A stretch of 64,000 nucleotides of DNA, taken from NCBI GenBank assembly GCA_024803745.1, contig JANJXV010000024.1, forward strand, positions 14,286,427 to 14,350,426, given 5' to 3'. The DNA is from Megascapheus bottae (taxonomy: Eukaryota; Chordata; Mammalia; Rodentia; Geomyidae). Below are positions 56,039 to 64,000 of the stretch, piece by piece. The position numbers and the translations under genes were made by a program. The stretch's first letter is position 1; each line of letters begins with the position of its first letter. Under the pieces are notes generated by a model. That model was not told where the DNA came from, did not search any database, and saw nothing but the letters and a program-made list of their open reading frames with translations.

Positions 56039-56040
56039 TT
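55952..56040. repeat. (CTTT)21 microsatellite at SINE tail
   Basis: Pure CTTT units. Confidence 0.97.
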
Positions 56041-56256
56041 TTGGTGCTAGTACTGAGGCTTAAACTTGGGGGCCCGGGCATTGTCTCTGAGCTCCTTTGC
56101 TCAAGGCTAGCTCTCTACCACTTGAACCTCAGCTCAACTTCCAGAATTTTGTGGTTAGTTGGAAATTCTCTTGCCTGGGCTGGCTTTAAACAGTAATCCT
56201 CAGATCTCAGCCTCCTGAGTAGCTACCGTTAAAAGTGTGAGTCACTGGCACCAAAC
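56041..56256 (-). mobile_element. B1-Geo composite SINE, variant
   Basis: Antisense, variant core 'ctcctttgctcaaggctagc', with the CTTT satellite as its tail. Confidence 0.85.
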
Positions 56257-56560
56257 CCCTGATGATATTATTAATCTATTTTTTTTCTAATTTCAAGATG
56301 GTTCTCCCTCACTTCTTTGAGCATGATTGTAATAATTTAAAGTCTGATGGGTAAGCCCAGCATCTTAGCATCTGTTAGTTTTTATTTCTTTGAGAGTGGG
56401 TTAGCTGTCAATAAGCATAATTTGTCCTCTGGACTAAGCTTTTGAATTGTTTCTTGGACATTTTGAATATTGCATTATGAGCCCTGGAGTCCTATTAAAA
56501 TGTCCATTGAAAAGTAGATCTTCAGTTTAGTATGATTCAGAGCAAGTTGCATCTTAACTC

Positions 56561-57095
56561 CTGGGAGGGGGTCGTTTTAATGCCATGTCAGTTTAGAAAG
56601 GCTGGTCTTGCTGCTTGGGTCTGTTCTCATGCATTCGTGTCTCAGGGTATGTGAGTTCACACATTGAATTAGAGTTATTTCTAGGGTTTTCTTCTCTGAG
56701 ATTGGAAATCACTCTATCTGGTCCCTAGAGGCCCCTTTTCCCATTCTGTGCAAAATAATCATGCCTTTTTCTCCTTTGGAGTCCCTACTGTGTCATCATA
56801 CAGCTTTGCAGGGCTAAGGTCATCACTGGGGCATCATGGAGAGAGGAAAAGATAGTGTAGGTTTATCCTTCGCTCTGACCACAGAGAACTTTTTTTGTTG
56901 TTGTTGTTCCAGAAATGGAGAATTAACTGCCTTTATTTCACAGTTCTAAAATTAGATTCTTTCTCAAGACATTCTTGGTGGGGAAGAAGAGGGAAAAGAG
57001 GGAAAAGGAGGAGGAGGAGAATACAACACTCTTAAGATTTCTTTCACTGTATCCAGCTTATGAAGCTTCCTTTTCTGGTCTTGTGAGCTGGAAAA
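56561..57095. other. Unclassified sequence
   Basis: No gene recognised; may be the further end of the old L1-linked repeat. Confidence 0.35.
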
Positions 57096-57099
57096 ACTG

Positions 57100-57395
57100 T
57101 ATTTTTTTGTGGACCTTGGGGCTTGAACTCTGGGCCTGGGTGCTGTCTCTGAGCTCTTCAGCTCAAGGCTACCACCCTGCCCCTGGGTCTGGGAGTTGAA
57201 CCTGAGCTCGTTAGCGCAAGCCTATGGCCCTACCCCTTGAGCCAGAGCTCCACTTCCCATTCCTCGTGATTAATTAGAGGTGAGAGTCTCATGGTCTTTA
57301 GGGTCTTTAGTTCCCAGGCTGGCTTTGAACTGCAATCCTTAGATCTCAGCCTGCTGAGTAGCTAGGATTACAGGCGTGAGCCACTGTGCCTGGCT
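57100..57395 (-). mobile_element. B1-Geo SINE with internal duplication
   Basis: Antisense. GGGCTTGAACTCTGGGCCTG is followed about 65 bases on by a second, diverged copy (GGAGTTGAACCTGAGCTCG), so the Geo core is doubled. The B1 half ends GATTACAGGCGTGAGCCACT. Confidence 0.85.
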
Positions 57396-57429
57396 TGGAT
57401 GTTTTCTCTTGGAGTTTTTGTTCTCGGTA

Positions 57430-57667
57430 TTTTTCCAGTGCCAGTATTGGAGCTTAACCTCAGGGCCTTATGCTCTTGCTTGGCTTTTTTGCTCAAGGCT
57501 GGTGTTCTATCACTTGAACCATACATACCTCTACTTCCAGCTTTTTAATGATTAATTAGAGAAAAAAGTCTTTATGGCTTTTTGTGTCCAGGCTGGCTTT
57601 GAACCGTGATCCTCAGATCTCAGCTTCTTGTGTAGCTAAGATTACAGATGTGAGTCACCAAGACTTG
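57430..57667 (-). mobile_element. B1-Geo composite SINE, variant
   Basis: Antisense, variant core with 'gcttttttgctcaaggctgg'. Confidence 0.85.
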
Positions 57668-57954
57668 ACAAATTTTTACTCTTATATTTCATATGAAGTT
57701 TAGAAATTAGAGCTTCTTTTGGGTCACAGCCAGTAGAAGGAAGACAAGACATGGGTTATATATTTTTATGGTTGTTCTCAGAAGAAAATTTTATCTAAGA
57801 CAAGCTGCTTCATTTTTTTGAGAATAGGAACTTAAAAATTTAGTTATTTTATGGCTCATTACCTATAATACTATATGCCTGTTTTTATTATCTTTTGGTT
57901 TTCATTGAAGTCACTAGACCTTCTTGTATGCCTGCTTATTTTTCAGTAGGTAAT

Positions 57955-58446
57955 GAAAACTACTGATCCAAAAGATTGTCACAACCAAGGATTGGAGAGC
58001 TCAGTGCTGTTCAGATGCAATGATTCATCCTTACATTGACTTAATGCAAATAGATTCAATGCAATCCATGTGAACATTTTCTTTTTGCCAGTCCTGGGCT
58101 TGAACTCAGGACCTGGACACTGTCCTTGAGCTTTCTTAAGGCTTGCACTCTACTACTTGAGCCACAGCACCACTGCTGGCTTTTTTCTGTGTCTATGGTA
58201 CCAAAGAATTGAGCCCAGGGTTTCATACATGCTAGGTAAGCACTCTACCAAGTAGGCCATGCTCCTGGCCCTGTATGTACATTTTAAAAGTTTTTATTTT
58301 GGGGGGGGAGAAAATATCATGCTAATTCTAAAATTCAAGCAGAAAGACACAGATGTTAGAAAAGCTAAACAACTTTCTGAGAAACAATGAATTTGAAGAA
58401 CTTACAATACCTGATATTGAGACTTACTGTAATACCACTACAGTAG

Positions 58447-58448
<2 letters not shown>
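57955..58448 (+). mobile_element. L1 ORF2 fragment, sense, split by IDL-Geo
   Basis: 'agattcaatgcaatccatgt' before the SINE and 'ctaaaattcaagcagaaaga', 'gaagaacttacaatacctga' and 'gagacttactgtaataccac' after it match the ORF2 region that follows RT. A rare plus-strand L1 piece. Confidence 0.75.
58078..58272 (-). mobile_element. IDL-Geo SINE inside L1
   Basis: Antisense full-length copy; GTGAACATTTT and ATGTACATTTT flank it. Confidence 0.88.

Positions 58449-58512
<64 letters not shown>
58448..58512. repeat. (TG)n(GA)n compound microsatellite
   Basis: TG run of about 38 bases joined directly to a GA run of about 25. Confidence 0.97.
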
Positions 58513-58517
<5 letters not shown>

Positions 58518-58540
58518 TGTATGCACGCACATACATATGT

Positions 58541-58976
58541 GCACTGTCCCTTAGTTTTTTCACTCCAGGATAGTACTCTACTACTTGAGCCACATTTATA
58601 CTTCTAGATTTTTGATAGTTAATTGAAGATAAGAGTCTTTCTTTTTCCCCCCCTGTTTTTGTGTTTTGTTGGTTGTGGGGCTTGAACTCTGGGCCTGGAC
58701 ACTGTCTCTGAGCTCTTCAACTCAAGGCTTTCCCTTACCCCTTGTGTCACAGTGCCACTTCCAGTTTTCTGGCGGTTAATTGGAAATAAGTATCTTATGG
58801 ACTTTCGTACCCAGGCTGGCTTTGAACTGTGATCTTCAGATCTCAGCCTCCTGAGTAACTAGGATTGCAGGCATGAGCCCCGGTGCCTGTCATTGGCATG
58901 GTTTTGAAGCATAGTCCTTAGATTGCAGCCTTCTGAGTAGGTAGGAGTATAGACTTGAGCCGTTGGTATTTAGCTG
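58541..58976 (-). mobile_element. B1-Geo SINE with a second B1-Geo inside
   Basis: Outer Geo half 58541-58645; outer B1 half 58890-58976 (GATTGCAGCCTTCTGAGTAG). The outer copy is more diverged than the insert. Confidence 0.8.
58648..58889 (-). mobile_element. B1-Geo SINE nested in B1-Geo
   Basis: Antisense full-length copy, GTTGGTTGTGGGGCTTGAAC to GCATGAGCCCCGGTGCCTG. Confidence 0.88.
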
Positions 58977-59004
58977 CGTGTACTGGTGGGTTTATTTATT
59001 TTGC

Positions 59005-59170
59005 ACAGTGGCCCTCACGAGGTTCATGATGAACTCCGTAAGGTTACCTCTTAAATGAACATTATTTTATTTCTATTTCATAGACGAGACAAATGCTCAG
59101 CAAGAGGTTAAGTGGCTTGAATAAGGTCACACAGCTTGGAGAAGACCGAGGACTATTTGGACTTAGGTAA
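59005..59170 (+). mobile_element. MIR fragment
   Basis: 'atttctatttcatagacgag', 'agaggttaagtggcttgaat' and 'aaggtcacacagctt' are MIR core and 3' words in order. Confidence 0.75.
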
Positions 59171-60505
59171 TTCTAGATGTTATCTTTAACTACAACTCCA
59201 TTCCAACTTTGGAGAAATGGAAACAGCTTGGCTAGTTCCATTGTGACCATTAAAGGAAACTGACCTCGCCTGTGCTTGCTAATCCTCAGCAGAGCCCTTA
59301 CTGTCTTTTGTTTTTCTGTCTCCATAGTGCTCACCCCACCACTGGCTCTGGAAGCTCAGCTTCTAGAGTGACCTATTCGGTGACTTTATTTAGTAAGAAG
59401 CAATTGATTGTAACCCAGGAAGCCCAGGCAGCAGGCACAGGAGGGATGCTGGGGAAGATGGAGCTCTGTGGCCCACTGCCAACTTGTTTCCCAAGAAGGG
59501 GTAGATGGGAATGGAATGGTGGCTGGGTCACTAGGCAAATAAATTGAGAAACTGGGGAGAGAGCAAGGAGAAAAGGAATGTGTCTAGGTTTCATTGCTAT
59601 GCTCTGAGCAGGTCTCTCTACTTAACCATTGCCAGGAGAATGAAGTTTTCCTTCTTGGGGAGGCCACCCAGTTTTACAAAAGAGATATTCAAAAGTGAAC
59701 ACTTTTGAATGCCATCCATTTCTGAGATGGCAAAGTGAGATCTGTGGGGAAAAAGGAAACTCATATGAGCTCCAGCCATGTGAGATATCGATGTGAACTT
59801 TCCTCTTATTGTTGATCAAACACGGTACTCCGAGTGCTAGTCTCCTCAGGCTATTGTTTTATTCTTGGTTTATGGCCACTAGCAGGAAAGAGCTATAGAT
59901 ATCATCCAGGAAGGCCCTCCTGATGCTTTCTGGCCTGCCTGTGTAGTAGGTACCATTTGGGCTCCAGTGATAGTGCTCTGCAAGAATGCTAGACTGGCTC
60001 CCACCTGGATGCCTACTTAGAACAGACACAAGGTCTTTAAAGATGTTATCTGTCCTGAATCCTGGTGGGAGGAGTGAAGATGTGCTTATAAAATAATTTC
60101 TATTATAGAGCCTGACCTGGCTCCTTAGAGAGTGTTGTAAAAAACAATAGTGAACCAAAAGGTGTCACAGGCACGGTGGTGGCTTGACAGTGTGGATTGC
60201 CTGTGACTTCCTTACTAGCTTATGCTCGTACCAAGAGAGCCAACAGCCGTCTGTCAGTGTATTATAGTGCAGAAGAAGCCTGAGTGACTCATGGCCAGGT
60301 GCAGGAAGAAAAGGAATAGGAGGATGTGGAATTCCACTATCCCCTTCAAGATCGTGCCTCATGGTCTAAGACCTTCTACAGATGCCTTTCCTTAAAGTTT
60401 CTACCACTCATCAACAACTCCAAGCTGGAACCAAGTCTTTAATACATGGATTCGGAGGGGCAATATTGAAGATCCAAACAATAGTAACACCAATAAAATG
60501 CCTAT
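59171..60505. other. Unique sequence
   Basis: No repeat or gene recognised. Frames of up to 99 codons lack domains. Confidence 0.45.
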
Positions 60506-60509
60506 TCTT

Positions 60510-60887
60510 TCTTATTAATTAATTAATTAATTTACTTATGTGTGATAGTCATAGAGTTTGAACTCAGGGCCTGGATGCTTTTTTTTTTCTCAAGGCTAGT
60601 CTACAACTTGAACTACAGCTCCATTTTGGTTTTTTCTTCAGTGGTTAATTAGAGATAAGAGTCCTATGGTCTTTCTTGCCCAAGCTGGTTTCACACTGTG
60701 GTCTTCAGACCTAAATCTCCTGAGTAAATAAATAGGATAATAGGCATGAGTCACTGGTACCCAGCTTTGCTGGTTAATTGGAGATGAGAGTCTTCATTCC
60801 TGCCTCAGCTGGCTTTGAACCACAATCCTCAGATCTCAGCCTTCGGAACAAGTAGGATTACAAGTGTGAAGCACTGGTGCTTGGCAT
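60510..60887 (-). mobile_element. Two B1-Geo pieces in tandem
   Basis: A full antisense copy (60541-60765) with a TTAATTAA-rich tail, then a second left-half piece (60766-60887) starting GCTGGTTAATTGGAGATGAG. Confidence 0.82.
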
Positions 60888-60889
60888 AA

Positions 60890-62345
60890 TGCACATGTTT
60901 AAACCTGCGATTGGAAAAAAGCATATGATTGGAAGAATTCTGACAATTATGTAGACCCATGGGGTCATCACCACTAGAATCAAGACAGAACATTTGTATC
61001 CTTCCAGAACATATACCCTTATCCTTTTAAACCGACTCCCCTTGATTCTGTCCCACAACACTGTGGTAACCTGCTTTTTGTCACTTTTTTTAAACCTTTC
61101 TTAGAGTTCTATATAAATAAGGTATGATTTTGGCATTATACATTGTGGGCAGTACATTTTCTAGTGACATGTTGTTGGCCACATGGGTTATTGTAGTTTT
61201 TAGCAATATGCTATGATAGATACTCATATAAACTTTGTAAGAGCCTTGATCATCTTCCTGGTGGAATATTCCTAGGTAATGGAATTGATAGGTTACTTAG
61301 TGAAGTAACTTCATAAGAGATGGCCGAATTGCCATTCTTATAGGCAATATCTAGGAGAAGCACTTGTTCCACATTTGCACCAGCCATTGAAAGCAAGGTT
61401 TTCCCTTGTAGCTATTCTAGTGAATGTCTCATGCAAATATGCATTTCTCTGAGGACAAATGATAATGAGTTTCTTTTGGTGTGTTTATTTTCTAATTACA
61501 TAATTTCTTTTGTGGTATGTCTTCTATTTTAACTTGAATTGTCTGGTTATGATTTGGGCTCCAAGAGTTCTTCGTAGACTTCCAAGATTTTCCTAAAGTG
61601 ACAAATAAGAACTGCCCACTGATGCTATGTAAAATGGTGCTTTGCTAGATGTGCCTATCATAGGGTGGCTAATAGTGGTTCATGTTCTTGATAAATCTTC
61701 TGTCTATTGTAAACTGATGTTTATATTTATCTTGCATCGATTGCACCTGTTTTCTCCCAGTCTGTAGATTGCCTTTACATATCTTTCATAATGATTTTCA
61801 AAGAGAAGAGGTATAAAATGTTGATGATGCTCAATTTAACTAATTTTTTCCTTATAACAATTAGTGCTCTTTTCTAAGGAATTCCTGTTTACTTCTAATT
61901 TCAGAGATGTTCATCTTGCCTTTTTTTTCCCCATGTGGATATCCAATTTCCCCGGTCCATTTATGAACAGACTATCTTTTATCTTTTATCTTTTTCTTTT
62001 TTTTATTGTCAGGATGATGTATAGAGGGATCACAGTTACATTTGTCAGGTAGTAGGTGCATTACTGCTCATTCATTGATACCCCTTCTCATGTTGAACAG
62101 GCTATCTTTACTGAATTACATTGTCACCTTTGTAAAATGTAGTTGGTCATATAAATATGTGTGGCTATTTTTAGATTTATTATTCTATATCATTGATCTA
62201 GTAAGCACTGTTTTGATCATTGTGGCCTTATAAGAAGTCTTAAGATCAGTTAGCATAAATCCTCTAAGGCTATCCTTTTTTCAAAAAATATATTTGACTA
62301 ATTTAGATCTTTTGAGTTTTCATATGAATTTTAGAATTAGTTTGC
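60890..62345 (-). mobile_element. Ancient L1 (L1M-type) 3' region and ORF2, interrupted
   Basis: Antisense words in order: 'tcatcaccactagaatcaag', 'tattcctaggtaatggaatt', 'tgcatttctctgaggacaaa', 'ttttctcccagtctgtagat' and 'tgatcattgtggccttataa'. A short younger L1 end is inserted at about 61990. Confidence 0.78.
61985..62093 (-). mobile_element. Very short L1 3' end inserted in older L1
   Basis: About 105 bp of geomyoid-type L1 3' UTR in antisense. TGAACAGACTATCTTT (61963-61978) and TGAACAGGCTATCTTT (62094-62109) form a 16-bp target duplication with one mismatch. Confidence 0.88.
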
Positions 62346-62349
62346 TATT

Positions 62350-62478
62350 ATGTTAGTCAGCTATCTGCTACTATTACAAATACCTGGAATAAATCAACCT
62401 GTGAGAAGAAAAGTTTATTTTGGATTCCAGTTTGGGGAGGTTTCAGCTCACAATCTGTCAGCCCTATTGCTTTGAGCT
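62350..62478 (-). mobile_element. MaLR-type LTR 3' end (MTD/ORR1-like)
   Basis: Antisense: GTTAGTCAGCTATCTGCTAC, 'aaaagtttattttgg' and 'ggaggtttcagctcac' match the 3' half of the MaLR LTR type also seen at 12 kb. Confidence 0.65.
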
Positions 62479-62710
62479 TTCTTTTTTAGCTAGTCCTGGG
62501 GCTTGAACTCCTTGCCTGAGCCCTGTCCCTGAGCTTTTCCAGTTAGTGCTCTACCACTTGGAGTCATAGCTCCACGTCTGGTTCTCTGGCAGTTAATTGG
62601 AAATAATCTCCTGGGTATTCCTGCTCTGGCTGGCTTTGAACTTCAATACTCAGATCTCAGCCTCCTGAAAAACTAGAATTTCAGGCATGTGCCACCAGAG
62701 CCCCTGGCTT
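62479..62710 (-). mobile_element. B1-Geo composite SINE
   Basis: Antisense full-length copy, ends GCATGTGCCACCAGAGCCCC. Confidence 0.85.
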
Positions 62711-62741
62711 CTTTGAATGTCTTCTCAGATCCAAAGTACAG

Positions 62742-62993
62742 CAGCAGCTGGGCACTTCTGGCTCATGCCTGTAACTCTAGCTACTCAAGAGGCTGAGATC
62801 TGAGGATTAAGGTTTGAAGTCTGCTTGGATGGGAAAGTTCCTGAGACTCTTATTTGCAGTTAACCACACAAAAGCAGGAAGTAGAGCTGTGGTTCAAGTG
62901 TTAAAAGTGCTAGCTAGCCTTGAGCAAAAACATTTGGGTATAGCACCCAGGCCTTGTGTTCAAGCTCCAGGAACTGCACAAAACAAACAAACT
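62742..62993 (+). mobile_element. B1-Geo composite SINE, sense
   Basis: GCTCATGCCTGTAACTCTAG, then the Geo half. One of three plus-strand copies. Confidence 0.87.
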
Positions 62994-63067
62994 ATCAGCC
63001 GATTTTCACTAAAGACACTTGGGCTATTTGAATCTTGATTAGGAATTGCATTAAAAATGCGGATTTG

Positions 63068-63240
63068 CTGGGTGCCTATAATCCTATCTATGCACAAGGT
63101 TGAGACCTGACAATCACAGGCAGGACAGTTTCTGAGACTCTCATCTCGAATTAGTCACTAAAAATCTGGAAATATAGCTGTGGCTCAAGGACAGTATCCA
63201 GGCTATAAGTTCAGGCTCCAGTTATGATACAGATAAACCA
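63068..63240 (+). mobile_element. B1-Geo composite SINE, sense, degraded
   Basis: GCTGGGTGCCTATAATCC onward; the Geo half lacks the 'gtggtagagcactagcc' part. Confidence 0.75.
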
Positions 63241-63309
63241 AAACCACAAAACTCCCTCAATTTCCTCCACAAAATCCAATGAAACCAAAACCCAAACTCC
63301 AAACAATTG

Positions 63310-64000
63310 TGGTTTGTTTTGAGAGAATTGAAATCTTATAAATATTGAATGTTCCAAATCTTAGGTATGGCAAATGATGCTGCAATGAACATCATAGTTC
63401 TAGTAGCTTTAATCTGGCCTTGTTTCTGGATATTTGGGTATATGCCAAGGAGTGGGATTGCTCCATGTTTAGCCCGTTTTCCAGAGTGGTTGAATGAGTT
63501 TATAATCCCACCAACAGTGTAGTAGTGATCCCTCTTGGCCACATCCCCGCCAGCATCTGTTGTTATTAGATTTCTTGATCATGGCCATCCTAACTGGAGT
63601 GAGGCAGAATCTCAAAATTGTTTTGATTTGCATTTCTTATATGGCCAGAGATGTTGGGCATTTCTTCATGTGTCTATAGGCCATTCTTATTTCCTCTTCA
63701 GGAAGACTCTCTTTGAGTCTTTAGCCCATCTTTTACTGGCATGGTTGTTTCTTTGAGGTTTTATTTTTAAGAGTGAAGGTCTTCTAGTGAGATCTTCTCC
63801 CACTCTGGGGGCTTTCCATTTAACTTGCTAGTTATGTCCTTTGACATACAGAAGCTCTGCAGTTTAATGTAATCCCATTGTCCAAACTTTCTTTAATTTG
63901 TTGTATTTATGTAAGAAAGTTTTGACCTGGGCCAACCAGTCCTAGTGTATCTTCTATTCCTTCCTTTAAAGTTTCCAGGGTATCTGCTTTTACTGCAAGG
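63310..64000 (-). mobile_element. L1 ORF2 C-terminal region, runs off the right edge
   Basis: Antisense L1. On minus, 63336-63542 encodes AIPLLGIYPN and MFIAASFAIPKIWN, hallmarks of the ORF2 C-terminal part. Further right the plus strand reads 'acagaagctctgcagtttaa', an L1 ORF2 word. Broken by frameshifts. Confidence 0.88.

Larger units (their letters stand above)
55770..56560 (-). mobile_element. Ancient L1-associated repeat, interrupted
   Basis: Parts 55770-55945 ('ttgctattgatctgtgatca') and 56270-56520 ('ttgtttcttggacattttgaa', 'gcattatgagccctgg') follow the order of an old L1-linked repeat in antisense. A CTTT satellite and a B1-Geo split it. The subfamily is not assigned. Confidence 0.55.

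Overview
The window is mammalian nuclear DNA, almost certainly from a rodent of the superfamily Geomyoidea (kangaroo rats, pocket mice, pocket gophers). The best evidence is a dimeric SINE present in about 22 copies. Its left monomer is ID/tRNA-Ala-like and its right monomer matches the published description of IDL-Geo, a family reported only from Geomyoidea. About 33 copies of a second composite SINE are also present, with a 7SL/B1-like left half and the same kind of right half. The species cannot be told from this sequence alone.

I found no host protein-coding gene and no functional RNA gene. Nearly all long reading frames are microsatellite or transposon translations. The only clear coding remains are retroelement genes: a deleted class II endogenous retrovirus on the minus strand at 1-2761, and fragments of L1 ORF2, mostly on the minus strand.

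Layout. 1-2761: 5' LTR, gag and partial pol of a betaretrovirus-like ERV, running off the left edge. 2.8-11.7 kb: dense SINE and L1 mosaic with a 434-bp pyrimidine tract. 12-17 kb: a MaLR-type LTR, then repeat-poor DNA with an enhancer-like AT-rich block near 15.9-16.0 kb. 17.3-26.6 kb: L1 3' ends and SINEs. 26.6-40 kb: mostly unique DNA with several conserved-looking blocks, a 590-bp pyrimidine satellite at 28 kb and many microsatellites. 40-43.8 kb: ancient L1 with a younger L1 and SINEs inserted. 43.8-54 kb: mostly unique DNA, including a CTCF-like site and a CpG-richer patch at about 49.8-50.4 kb. 54-64 kb: another dense SINE/L1 mosaic ending in an L1 ORF2 fragment.

The repeat layers can be ordered by nesting. 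L2, MIR and ancient L1 lie at the bottom; B1-dID, B1-Geo and MaLR come next; geomyoid L1 3' ends and IDL-Geo copies with clean target-site duplications are on top. Nearly all B1-Geo copies and most L1 copies lie on the minus strand. Together with the enhancer-like islands, this suggests an intron or gene-flanking regulatory region, but the host gene is not visible. I see no clearly new biological system. The most interesting points are the in-frame gag-pol deletion fusion in the ERV, the tRNA-like character of the supposedly unrelated Geo monomer, and the strong SINE strand skew.
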